Source: Acanthopleura granulata | Taxonomy: Eukaryota > Mollusca > Polyplacophora > Chitonida > Chitonidae | NCBI GenBank assembly: GCA_016165875.1 | Contig: JABBOT010000010.1 | Location: 12,035,003-12,099,002 of the forward strand | DNA length: 64,000 bases | Direction: 5' to 3' | Part shown: positions 1 through 10,052 of the stretch, one piece after another | How positions within the stretch are numbered: the stretch's first letter is position 1 | Layout: each line of letters starts with the position of its first letter | Notes under the pieces: generated by a model | The model's input: only the letters and a program-made list of their open reading frames with translations | What the model was told of the DNA's origin: nothing | The model's database searches: none | Position numbers and translations under genes: made by a program

Positions 1-2362
1 ACAATATCTCAGAAATCTTCCGCTGAGAATTACGCTACTGAGTTTCAACATATTAATAAAACAAATAGAGAAAATTAGATTGCCTTTTTCTTCTAAGAAT
101 TTAGAAGATTGTAATCGATCTTTTTTCCATTCAGAAGCTTAAAGCTTCATTAAAAAAGGCACACGATACTGCTTGGGGTTCAGATAATATATAATATAAT
201 CTTCTGAATCATTTACCATCTGAGCCACTTGAGACCCTCTTGGACTTACTTAATGATATTTGGATAACTGGTAATTTTCCGCCGTCATGGAGGGAGGCCT
301 GTATTATCACGGTTACAAAACCGGACAAGGGTGATATTGATCCAAATAATTACCGTCCCATAGCCCTTACCAGCTGCGTCTGTAAGACAATGGAACGGAT
401 GGCAATTGATAGGCTTGTTTGGTTGCTCGAGACAAACAACCTATTGTGTAATCGCCAAGGTCGATTTACTTTCGATCAACATTCGATTTGAAACCTGAAT
501 TCGTGATGGTTTTATAAATAATGAACATGTGGTGCCGATATTTTTCGACCTCGAAAAGGCCTACCACACCTATATTTATATCTGAATTTTTTCTGATCAT
601 CAGTTTAAGGTACGGCTGGCGTACATTCTTTCTGACTCTCATGAGCAAATGATGGGTATGCGCCAGGGCAGTTTTCTTTGACCAACACTGCCCAGGATAA
701 AAGTAATAGCTTGGCTAAAACATTAACATAATTGCACTGAGGGTTCTTTATATGTAGATGATTTCCTTATATGAATAACATCGACTGCAAACTGTAGCTT
801 TCTCTCAATAAGATCGAGAAATGGGCAGTTGCCAATGGGTTTAGATTTTCTACGCCTAAAACCGCCGGTATGCATTTCTATAATAAACGGAAACTTTATC
901 TAGATCCCGAGGTTAGGTTTTGTGGTGAACGAGTGAAGATTGTTGGGGAAAATAAATTGCTAGGAGATAAGAATTTATCTTTTATACCTGACATAAAAAT
1001 GCTTAAAGCTAAATCTGCAACGGCTGTCGGTATCATTAATGTCGTGTCTAGCACCGATTGTGGTGCTGATCAATCAGTTTTAATTCATATCGTTCTCTGG
1101 TGAGGTCTACATTTGACTATTGACCCATCGATTACGGTTCCGCTAGGAAATCATATCCTAAAATGTTTGATCCGGTCCATCACCACGGTTTGAGCCTCAG
1201 TCTTGGTGTCTTAAGGACTTCACAATACAGAGTTTATACTAGAGGCTACCGAACCTTCTTTACCTCATAGGCGCACAAAACTCAGCCTTCAATATGCTGC
1301 TAAGCTTTAAGGACACCTAACAAACTCTTCCTAAGAGTTTTCAATCCGTTTTATGTGGACAAATATACTAAATGTATTAACAAGATCCCTTCCTTTGGTG
1401 TTCGTGTTGGGGACCACGTCGTTGAAGCCAACATGAAACTTGAAGACACAGCGCAGATTTCTTTTCCGGACTCTCCTACTTGGCTTCTTCCACAACCTAA
1501 ATTGATATTTCATGTACGTAAACATATCGAAGGATATACCAATCCTCTAGCAATTCAGCAGAGTTTTGTTGAAATTAAGGCTAATTATTCGCATTATAAA
1601 CTTATATATACTGACCGGTCAAAGGATGGCGACAGACATGCGGCTGTGGCTGTCTTATAACAGCGTGTTACTTGTTTTCGTCTTCCATCACAATGTTTAA
1701 CCTTCTCTGCCGAGGCCAGAGTTATTCTCTTAACCTTACCATATGTGTCCTCTGCGCATGACCAGAAGGCAATAATATCGAGTGACTGGGTATTTTGCCA
1801 CTTGGCAATTGAGAATAATAAATTTAAAGATCCATCCATTTTGGAAATATTGGCCATACGCAGAGAATTAGTTAGAAGAGGTAAAGATGTTATATTCTGT
1901 TCGACACCGAGTCATAGAGGTATCCATGGAAACACAGTCGTAGACATGGTGGTGAAAGCTGTCCTCAATAAACCTAAGTCTCGGGTTAAACTCACGTATA
2001 CAGACTTTAAGTTTAATATCCTTAAAGATATTCATCACCTTTGGCAGGGTGAATGGAATCTGCAGGTCTGCAATAAAAGGCATGCTGTTCATCCTGCCAA
2101 TGGCTGTAATTCATATACGTATAGCATGTTCCGTAGAAACCAAGTAGTTTTAAAGAGGCGCCGTAGTGGGCATTCTTGTCTAAGACACAGTTTTATCCTG
2201 GATGGGAGCAGCATTCTCGAGTGTGTTGGATGTGATGAAAAGTACGGCTTAAAACAGATCCCGGTTGTCTATGTAGACTTTGTAAATATTCGGCAAAGAG
2301 TCAACACAGTCAACTCTATGCTTGACTGCTTTGACAGCGTCGCAGGCAATGCTGTATTTTGA
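1..2362 (+). pseudogene. LINE ORF2 pseudogene (RT, RNase H, Cys/His tail)
   Basis: Fragments of an ORF2 reverse transcriptase are spread over several frames. Seen directly: an RT palm segment with NYRPIALTSCVCKTMERM (240-491), the YVDD catalytic box near 750-761, the thumb region (870-1103), an RNase H start (1355-1660) with the usual YTDGS changed to YTDRS, and the rest of RNase H plus the C-terminal motif CVGCDEKYG (1745-2362). The longest open piece is 205 codons. The FRQG motif is partly lost and the segments are out of frame with one another, so no functional enzyme can be made. The parent family is the same as ORF2 of copy B. Confidence 0.88.
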
Positions 2363-2636
2363 TTACTGTATGAATGTAGGATTATGTCATAAGATATATT
2401 TTATTTTACATGATACATACATTTTCTAGTTTATATGAACATATTAGAACTTTAAAGATTACTGTGGTTTTCTAGTTCTAACCAAGTTTTAGTTGTTTTG
2501 CCTGGTTTTAAACACGTCTGTCTTTTTCACTGGTTTTATATGTTCGCATTTTTGTCTTTAAAACCATATACAGATTATTGAGATTAAACATCTTCTCGCC
2601 ACGATATGTCATTATTTCATTCATTCATTCGAATTT
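1..2636 (+). mobile_element. LINE copy A, degenerate, cut by the left window edge
   Basis: This non-LTR retrotransposon copy enters from the window edge inside ORF2, so its 5' part is not visible. It aligns by eye with the intact copy B (9813-15766, opposite strand) through reverse transcriptase, RNase H, the C-terminal Cys/His motif and the 3' UTR. The 3' end is recognisable from the CTCGCCACGATATG motif at about 2596 followed by an ATTCATTCATTC tail near 2620-2632. The stem-loop that normally lies between these two is deleted here. Many indels and stops show it is an old, dead copy. Confidence 0.9.
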
Positions 2637-2639
2637 AGA

Positions 2640-3870
2640 GGCGAGAGATATATTCGCACCATACTGATGGAAGAAAGGTGCTTTTTTAGACTGCTGAAGT
2701 GACCACACGAACATCGTCGACCGCTTCTTTTGTAACGAAGAGCACACATTCACAAGTATATAGGCACAGCGGGAGAATGTAAAAATGTGCATAGCTGGGT
2801 TTGGTCATGTATTTCGGCTGTCATAAAACCCGTATGAAAGGTTTGAAAATTAAACCACGAGGAAAACTTAAACTTAAATATTGCAATTGGTACAGTTTAA
2901 CTTGTGTATGTTTTAACACTCAGTTATAGCTAGTGGCTAGTCGATTGATTTGGCTTGGCGTCACAAAAGAGAATGTGCAAATAAAAGGCATAATGAATAC
3001 TGTTTTCATGTCGGCTTTATAGTCACCTGTGGCCAGTGCTAACTCTGACTGTGGGTGTGAGATTTCATTACATCGCCTCGCATTCCATGCAGACTGAGTT
3101 TTATGTTCCATTACCTAGATTGATCCCTGATTTCTCAGGATTTCACAGAATCCGAGTATTCACATGAATAATATATTTGTTTAGTTAACGAAATATTTCT
3201 GCCGTCGATATCAATGATTATGTCGAACTTCAAATTGGGACCTGTAGTCTGCCAGCTACTGTATTAAATGTAGCTACAAGAGTACAACTCATCCACGCCA
3301 TGAGGGCGTTGCTATGACCTACTGACAGGTGTTTTGTGCATCATCTTACACCATGTGCATATTTCTACCATTAATAAAATTACCCAGATTTCCTATTAGG
3401 GAGAGAGATGAGATGGAAATTCTTATAGGGACACAGGTTCCTCAAATATTAGATATTTTAGCGTTATTACAGAATGACGTGAGTATTAGGCATATTTCGC
3501 AAGAAATAAAAGCTACAAGCTTTTCGTAAATTCCAACCCCAGCATTAAGTGAATCTTCAAAAATAACAAGAAAAAAATTTGAAAAGTCTGCCGGAATATT
3601 TAATTCAGAGGTTGTCAATTTAGTGGAACTGCATGATGCGCACAGCGCTCGGCAAACTTATCTAAACAAACGTGGCTGATGACACGCGTAAGACAGGGAC
3701 TTAGGGCTCGCTCGTAACAGGATGGGCCAAAAAGAGCCGTAAAAGAGAGCTAAGCAGGTTGACCAACAAGTCTAGAGCTGTAATTCGTGGTCAACTGTCC
3801 CAAAACTACACTGCTTGATAGGTGTGTGCAAATGTTGCTGTTGTTGTGGCTGTGTTGCAGCGTCGAAACA
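2640..3870. other. Intergenic, no gene recognised
   Basis: AT-rich sequence with only short chance frames. The longest, 66 codons at 3329-3529, shows no motif I recognise and has no coding neighbours. I see no RNA gene or clear repeat here. Confidence 0.5.
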
Positions 3871-3871
3871 C

Positions 3872-4271
3872 TTTTGTTTTTGTCCTATATTTCATCTTTA
3901 GCGGACTAATATGCAGTGCGGAGAGGCTAATGGCCCAACCTCCTTGTGTTTAAGTTGACTCGCGACAGAACTTGTCCAGGCTCGTACAGGCTACACACTC
4001 AAGGAGTATTTGTATTTCAACGTGACTGATTTAGTTTCTGAACAAAGTCCAAAACTACGTTAAGACGTGGCAATCAGAAGTAGTTATAAAATCCAAATTT
4101 TGGTCGGCCATGTCTCTTTAAATCAAAGTGTGGAACTCCGAATGTACCACGTTGAACTAGGCCGAAGAGCTACAAAAGCCCTAATGTCTCATGAACGAAA
4201 TTAAAGGACCATTAGCCTCACCGCACTGCATTTTAGTCCGCTAAGCATTAAATACAGGACAAAAACAAAAC
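3872..4271. mobile_element. Foldback / MITE-like element with ~66-bp inverted repeats
   Basis: The segment 3872-3937 is repeated in inverted orientation at about 4204-4271. Both arms contain TTTTGTTTTTGTCC at the outer end, then AGCGGACTAA, then ATGCAGTGCGG and GAGGCTAATGG. The ~265 bp between the arms has no coding frame. This is the form of a non-autonomous DNA transposon (MITE) or foldback element. I could not recognise a target-site duplication, so the exact ends and superfamily are unknown. Confidence 0.7.
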
Positions 4272-4284
4272 GGAATCATTCTTC

Positions 4285-5710
4285 CATTCCAACATGGCGG
4301 CCAAAAGTAAAATCACTGATAAAGTGTAAGCGTTATATATTGTAAATATCACGCAATTGAAGCCTGTGCACCTTCACACGACGAAATTAGGAAAACTTTT
4401 CTGTCACGTGGTATACAGCAGAGGGAGTTACAATTGAAGTGTGAATGGTACATTGGAATGCCAAACACTTGAACTGGAGCAAGGCGACCTTGAAAGATCA
4501 TGCATGCCCAAAAAACCTTGATGAACAAGATTATAGTTTCAGTAATATATGTCGGGCAAACATATTATTGCTTTCAAATATATATGCATTGCTTGCAGAG
4601 GGATTCAATACTATATAGGTAAAATCAAGCACTGGTCAAAACTTTTAGTATATAAAACTGCTGGTAGGAGTACACATTAATTATAAGGCTTGAGGATTAA
4701 TAGTACATGTACCTGATACATTGATAGTAATAGAATATCTCAAACATCAACACACAACTGCAGAATAGATTATTTTCATTCAGTTTTCTTTCACCCACAC
4801 AGCTAAAAATGTGACATAGATGCAAAAATTTTGCACTTATGATAAATTAGTAGATTTGAATACTGCTGTTTCTTCACATATTCTTGCATGCATGTACTTC
4901 GGGTGTTTGGTGATATTTCCACGCTGTGTACTTTAAAGTGATCCATTGAAAAATTTGAAACTATATGTTTTCAACTCTGTATGATACATTGTTTGGTACT
5001 ATACCTAAGCCAAACTGGGAGACACCCCAAGGGAGGAATGATAAAAAGACATTTTTCTATCCTGTCATCCTCTGTGTGATACGATAAAAAAGCTCTTATT
5101 AGCATATATTTGTGGTTCCTTCTCGTATAGCTGGCATTTGGTTGATTGTTTCAGTGCCAGATATGAAACTTAAGACAATACATTTGTCTTGCAGAACTGG
5201 AAATGGTTTTACTAATTCTGTTGTAGCATGCGCAACACATATTAACTAAACTATTGCATAACACTATCCTTTAGAGGAATAAAATTATATATTCATATTA
5301 AAGAATACAGGTCAGTATTTTTCTTAAAAATAAGAGAAACTTCAGATTTAAATACCCTTTAATTTATATATAGGTAAAATACTACTGTATTTACATGGCA
5401 ATATCCTATATATTATATCTATTTATTTACTTCACTGTTCATTAAGTCAAAAATTCAAGAATGTTTTAATTTACACCATGGGGATCAGCTTTATGGAACT
5501 AGAAAACCATAGAGCCCAGGGCAAACCATTAATATTTTGTGTACCTTGTGTACCCGAACAGAATCTTTCACATGAAATTATAATGTATTCATATTAATGA
5601 ATATCAATATTTTTTCCTAAAATTTAGAGACATGACAGCTACATGCCTTTAAACTTACAAACGCAATAGTGAACTGTTGCTTTATAACATTGTTATATAG
5701 TGTTTATATT
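4285..5710. other. Intergenic, no gene recognised
   Basis: AT-rich sequence with no open frame above about 60 codons, no repeat that I can match elsewhere in the window and no RNA gene motif. Confidence 0.5.
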
Positions 5711-5835
5711 TTTACGTCCCTATTCATTAAGGTAATTATGGGTGGAGAAATTCATTGCTACAGGAAAACTGCGGACCTATTGGCAAGTTGCGAACTAGAT
5801 ATATATGTGTGCGTGTGTAACAGGGCGTCAGTAGT

Positions 5836-5945
5836 CACTGTACATTATTTAATGCTTATGCTCCTCTAAGGCTTATATCCGTTGTTTGTACCGGAAGCTG
5901 TGTACACCACACATCCTTTGTTAGCGTCCTCGCCCTGTGGTGGTA
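5836..5945 (+). repeat. 5' LTR of Gypsy-1 (recognisable 3' part)
   Basis: This stretch matches 9018-9125 over about 110 bp. Shared blocks include TCACTGTACATTA, TTGTTTGTACC and CTGTGTACACCA. Position and orientation on both sides of gag-pol identify it as an LTR. The 5' boundary is not resolved. Confidence 0.6.
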
Positions 5946-6192
5946 CGTGCCGTAACAGGATGAGCACCCTTGTGACCCTCTGGCACCTTGAGGGTTTTTT
6001 CTCCTCAGCTGGGTATTTGCACCACACCAGACATGTTCTATGTGTGGTCATCAATGAAACATTTGAACGCCATTGCACTAAACGTTGTCTCTATCCTTCG
6101 GGGACCAGCCTGCCCTCATTACAACTGGCGTAAGAAGTGGGATAGAGACAGAACAACATCGTCAGTCAGTGAGAGTAGGATACTGTCGGGAA

Positions 6193-6318
6193 ATGGCGGA
6201 GGAAGATGTTGCTCAGCTTAAAGATGAGATTGCCAGACTCCGTATAGAACTGGGTGCTGTGAGCAGCCAACAAACTCGGGTTGTGTTACCCCTTCCCGTT
6301 GAATTGCCACTGTACTAG
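6193..6318 (+). pseudogene. gag start of Gypsy-1 (truncated)
   Basis: An ATG at 6193 opens a short frame starting MAEEDVAQLKDEIARLRIEL, with a heptad-like pattern of charged and hydrophobic residues. It stops at 6318, and a few dozen bases later the sequence is already reverse transcriptase. Its place directly after the 5' LTR suggests the N-terminus of gag, the structural protein. No capsid or zinc-knuckle part remains, so most of gag and the protease are deleted. The gag assignment rests on position only. Confidence 0.5.
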
Positions 6319-6399
6319 GTCAAAGATGATATTCAGTCAGTAAAGCTCAATCAATTTGACACCATATCCACGCTAGTGATGATACAAAAGCTTCTTCCT

Positions 6400-7345
6400 T
6401 TACACTCGATACCAAAGTTAAAGTGCATCTACAGGACCTGTTGCACAATGGAGTAATTCAACACAGTTCCTCAAAATATGGATCTCCCATTGTACTTGTT
6501 GGTAAGAAGAATGGAGAATTGCGCGAGTGTAGTGATTACAGGAAGCTGAACTCTCAGGTGGTCGGAGATATATATCCCCTCCCTCGAATTATGGGGTCAC
6601 TTGATCTCTTGGCAGGTACTTCTTACTTTTCAACTTTGGACCTCAACCATATCATGTCCGCAAAAGGAAATGGCACAGATCCAGACGAGACTACTGTTGT
6701 TGCCGATTGGACTGTGCCAACTATCGTGAGGGCAACTCAGATCTTTTCTTGGTTTTGCGTCCTTCAACCGACGATTAATAATGAAGTTTGCTTCCATTGT
6801 AGCACCAGTGTATGATGTAATAAGCACATGTGGTATTCCGTAGCGCAGGAAACAGTGATTAATTAAGAAGTATAGTACAAATGTCTACTGGAATCCACAG
6901 TGCCAGAAGAGGTTTGAGGATCTTAAGAAAAAACTTACCGACCCTCCCTTGTTCGCTTTCCTGTATTTCAGGAACCATTTGTGCTCTAGGTGGATGACAG
7001 CAACCAAAGGATAGTTGCTGTTCTAGGACAGGTACAAAGTGGAAAGTATCTTGTAATAGCTTTTCCATCTGTGTCATCCCAATGGAAGGCTGGATATTCA
7101 AGTGCCAGGAGAGAACTGTTGTCTTTTAAGGTTGCGGTATGTAACGAGTTTAAATCGCTACCGATAGGATCCACTTTCACTGTTACTTTTACTGAGAGTA
7201 ATTCTTTAACTTCCTGAAAAAGGGCAAAGTTCCAGCCCTTGAACAAAGGTAGGTTAATGAACTTGCGAGTTTTCAGTTCAAATTCAGCTACCGACAGGGA
7301 AGGCTTAACGTTGGTTCCGATCCACTCTCCCGTTTGCCTACAGAA
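6400..7345 (+). pseudogene. Gypsy-1 pol: reverse transcriptase and RNase H remnants
   Basis: The 6423-6815 frame reads like a Gypsy reverse transcriptase: VIQHSSSKYGSPIVLVGKKN, then DYRKLN, YPLPRI and FSTLDLN. Directly after FSTLDLN the sequence jumps to a connection-domain-like segment, so the part with the FxDD catalytic box is deleted. A second piece (about 6880-7330, in more than one frame) holds the RNase H start, with VDDSNQRIVAVLGQV and VIAF, followed by a remnant of the RNase H tether. Stops and shifts separate all pieces. The catalytic centre is gone, so this copy cannot reverse-transcribe itself. Confidence 0.8.
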
Positions 7346-7499
7346 ACTCCCTAGCAGCCTGATGATGATTGTGAACTTTGAAACAATAAGTATCAGGTGT
7401 CTTGTATCATACATGGTTGCCCTCTACCTAGTCAGTTGCAAAATGCTGCGATGCACATTACGTGTGGGCATGAATAGGACAGAGACTGTCCCAGAATCA

Positions 7500-8905
7500 A
7501 CCAATTTACCAGAATGGGACATTCAGGTAATGCAGAAATTTCAACAAGTCATCAAACTGTTTATACTATACAGACAGATGGATAGAGGTCCAACTCGAAA
7601 GAAAAAGATCAAAGAATTAGCTCAGTACTGTCCCTATTGAAAAGGGTAACAAGATTGTCTGTAAGAAAGAAATGTTGTATCAACAAGGGAAAACCAATAC
7701 AGGTGAAGTCATTCTCCAACCAGTGCTACCTCTCTGCCTCGTGGATAGTTTTGATGATCTACATGATCATGCTGCACATCATGCCGCTGAACGCGTGGAA
7801 TCTCTTATTAGAGAACGACGGTGATTCTCAGACATTGCAAAGCACGTGCAGACTTATATTGGAACCTGGCAGAGGTGTGTACGTGGTAAAGGCCCTTATA
7901 GACCTGTAAGGGAAACTGTCTGCAACACAACCTATGGAAGTGTTATCCGTGGATTACACTCTTATGGATAAGTCTGGCCATTGTATGGAAGATCTCTTGA
8001 TTACAGATTGCTTTTCGAAGATTACTTTAGCCATACCAATTCGTGACCAGACGCCAACAACTGTTCCTAAGGAGTTAATACGTGAGTGGTGCATTGATAC
8101 GGCATATCAATGAATTCATATCGATCATGGCAGATCGTTCCAAGTAGCACTGATAGCAGAAAATTACAAATTGTATGGAATTCAAAAAGGCCGAAAGATA
8201 CCTTACCACCCTCGAGAAAACGAGCAAGTCGGGCGATGTAACAAAATATTCCATGATTTGCTTCGTACCCTTCCTGCACATCACAGACGGCGTCGACTGG
8301 AGCATTGGACAGAGCTATGCTTTGTCTACAATGTTACCAGACACTCCAGTAAAGGATACTCACCGTTCTATCTTCTATATTGTAGAACTGTGACCCTTCC
8401 TACCAGTTCCTTGGTAGAGACCAGGACGCAGATACTAATGAGGATCAGGATACAAGTTATCCCTCTAACACCTGTGTCTCAGCACATTTAGCTGATAGAA
8501 GGCAAGGCAACATGTACAATCCCATTGTACAGGGGACAGGGGCACAACAGAAAACCAACTAGTCCTACACTTGCTGTTGGTACACCAGTTTATCTTCGTC
8601 TGCACCCAGCCGGACGATGCAAAATCACAGACCGGGTTGGATCTATACTCTACAAAGTTTAAGATTTCCAAGATGGCGTGTACACCATAGAGTTAGAAGA
8701 TTCAGCTGAGGACATTAAGGGAGTAAACCGTTCAGAAATAACCCCAGTTGAACAAGGAGAATACGGACTTATTCATCCGGTTAAGCAGTACTACTTTTTG
8801 GACACCCGCTTACCGTCAAACTATTTTGACACGTCTAGAGACAGAATATCAGTACAACGAAGCTGTTTACGTAGGTCCCACAGACTAATACATGGCAACA
8901 CCTTA
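7500..8905 (+). pseudogene. Gypsy-1 pol: integrase remnants
   Basis: The zinc-binding region is visible near 7758-7880, with HDHAAHH (His-x4-His type) and a later QRCVRGKGPY in which the first Cys of the Cys pair is lost. The catalytic core follows at about 7935-8380: TDCFSK, then IHIDHGRSFQ (second Asp of the DDE triad), then YHPRENEQVGRCN, where the catalytic Glu expected near the end has been replaced. FVYNVTRHSSKGYSPFYLLY is typical of Gypsy integrases. The C-terminal part runs to about 8905 with a basic RSHR end. Several frame breaks and the missing Glu show that it is inactive. Confidence 0.82.
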
Positions 8906-9017
8906 ACCTTTATGGTTTCCCTAAGACATTGTAAAATTTCTTACCAGATAACAGGCATTTTAGGTAATATTTTTTCATTATTTTTTTATGAGGACATGAT
9001 ACACTTCCTGAATGTAC

Positions 9018-9125
9018 AATACTCACTGTACATTACTGAATGATTCTGTGCCTCTCAGATTTATGTCCCTTGTTTGTACCAGAATCTGTGTACACCAGAC
9101 ACGTTTGCTAGCATCCTCACCGTGT
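9018..9125 (+). repeat. 3' LTR of Gypsy-1 (recognisable part)
   Basis: Partner of 5836-5945, lying just after the pol C-terminus. The match ends near CCTCACCGTG, which gives an approximate right end for the element. Confidence 0.6.
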
Positions 9126-9301
9126 CCTGACCCATACTGAGCAAACGATAGCTTCAGTGACATTTGCAACAAATAATCCATTAAAAATTTGTATGAAGCT
9201 CCAACCTGATCCCTTCGTTCATATCAATTAACAAAATATTTTCTTTTATTACAACGTATTTGTTGCCTAAGCACCACCAATAAACTTACATGGCTAGCTT
9301 T

Positions 9302-9345
9302 TGTGGTTATTTTGCAGGCCTGGTGGTTATTTTGCTAGCCTGGTG
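9302..9345. repeat. Short tandem duplication, ~21-bp unit
   Basis: GTGGTTATTTTGC followed by A/T-GCCTG occurs twice in direct succession. It is a small local duplication with no evident function. Confidence 0.6.
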
Positions 9346-9571
9346 TCAATACTATGTTTGCTTATGAGCCTGAATGCAAGATAAACTGTTTCATGGATCT
9401 GTCACTAACATTATTTTTGGGGTTGTGTTTATTATTCGCTTTATTACTGTTAAGAAATTCGCTATTTGAACGGTGAAGGGCGATAACACACTTATTACCA
9501 GTACTAGCTTTTCAGATATAATCCTAGTTCAACCATGCAGCCTATAATATTAGTTACAAGGTTATTTAGTG

Positions 9572-9663
9572 AAAGGATACGAAACTTCACGAGGTCTGTA
9601 AGCCTCATATTGCGCGTCTTCTAGTATGAGGCTTATAGACCCCCATATAGTTTCCTATCCTTT
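9572..9663. repeat. 92-bp imperfect palindrome / hairpin
   Basis: The left arm (AAAGGATACGAAACT, then GGTCTGTAAGCCTCATA) pairs with the right arm (TATGAGGCTTATAGACC, then AGTTTCCTATCCTTT). The arms are about 38 nt with few mismatches, one ~6-nt internal bulge and a loop of about a dozen nt. It lies in sequence without genes, just left of LINE copy B. It could be a small foldback element, a pre-miRNA-like hairpin, or a recent inverted duplication. Confidence 0.8.
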
Positions 9664-9799
9664 AAGTCAGTAAACATGTAACGAATTTATCCCGAGGACG
9701 ACACGAGCAACTGCACTGAAAACTTGTTTCTTAAAAGGAAAGAAGCCTCAAAAGCAATATCTCGTCGCGTCGAGGAGCTTTGAAGTACCAAACAGTGAT

Positions 9800-9812
9800 C
9801 TGGGAATTATGA
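9800..9812. repeat. Target-site duplication of LINE copy B, 3' side
   Basis: CTGGGAATTATGA, identical over 13 bp to 15767-15779 at the other end of the element. Confidence 0.93.
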
Positions 9813-9843
9813 ATGAATGAATGAATGAATGATTATGGCTTAA

Positions 9844-9878
9844 CGCCACATCGGCAATATCTCAGCCATATCGTGGCG
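9844..9878 (-). other. 3'-UTR stem-loop of LINE copy B
   Basis: CGCCAC and GTGGCG pair at the base, and GGC/GCC pair inside, around a ~9-nt loop. The hairpin lies a few bases before the (CATT)n tail. The same structure is present in copies C, E and F and in the + fragment at 34490-34524. In LINEs with stringent template choice a 3' stem-loop is recognised by the element's own RT; that role is inferred here. Confidence 0.7.
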
Positions 9879-10052
9879 AGAACAAGGTGGAACCACGAGA
9901 CAGTTAAGGTTTTCGATGGTGACATGAGAACATTAAAAACAAACCAAAAACGTACGGACATGATTAAAATCAGGTAAGAAAACCAAAACAGTTAAAACTC
10001 GAAAACCAGCACATTAAGGAAGTTTTATCACGAGTATGTATGTAAATAAAAT

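Larger units (their letters stand above)
5711..9125 (+). mobile_element. Gypsy-1, internally deleted LTR retrotransposon
   Basis: A Metaviridae (Ty3/Gypsy) element in + orientation. The parts run in the expected order: LTR-like flank, start of gag, reverse transcriptase, RNase H, integrase zinc-binding region, integrase core and pol C-terminus, then a second LTR-like flank. Most of gag, the protease and the centre of the RT are missing, and all frames are broken. At roughly 3.4 kb it is clearly shorter than a full Gypsy element. The outer ends are approximate because the two LTRs match clearly only over their last ~110 bp. Confidence 0.8.

Noticed and set aside
3329..3529. 66-codon + frame as a small gene
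   Set aside because: No motif, no repeat relation and typical chance length for AT-rich DNA.
9811..9832. GAAT repeats as CRISPR or a functional microsatellite
   Set aside because: They are the (CATT)n tails of LINE copies, found at every 3' end of the family; there are no spacers.
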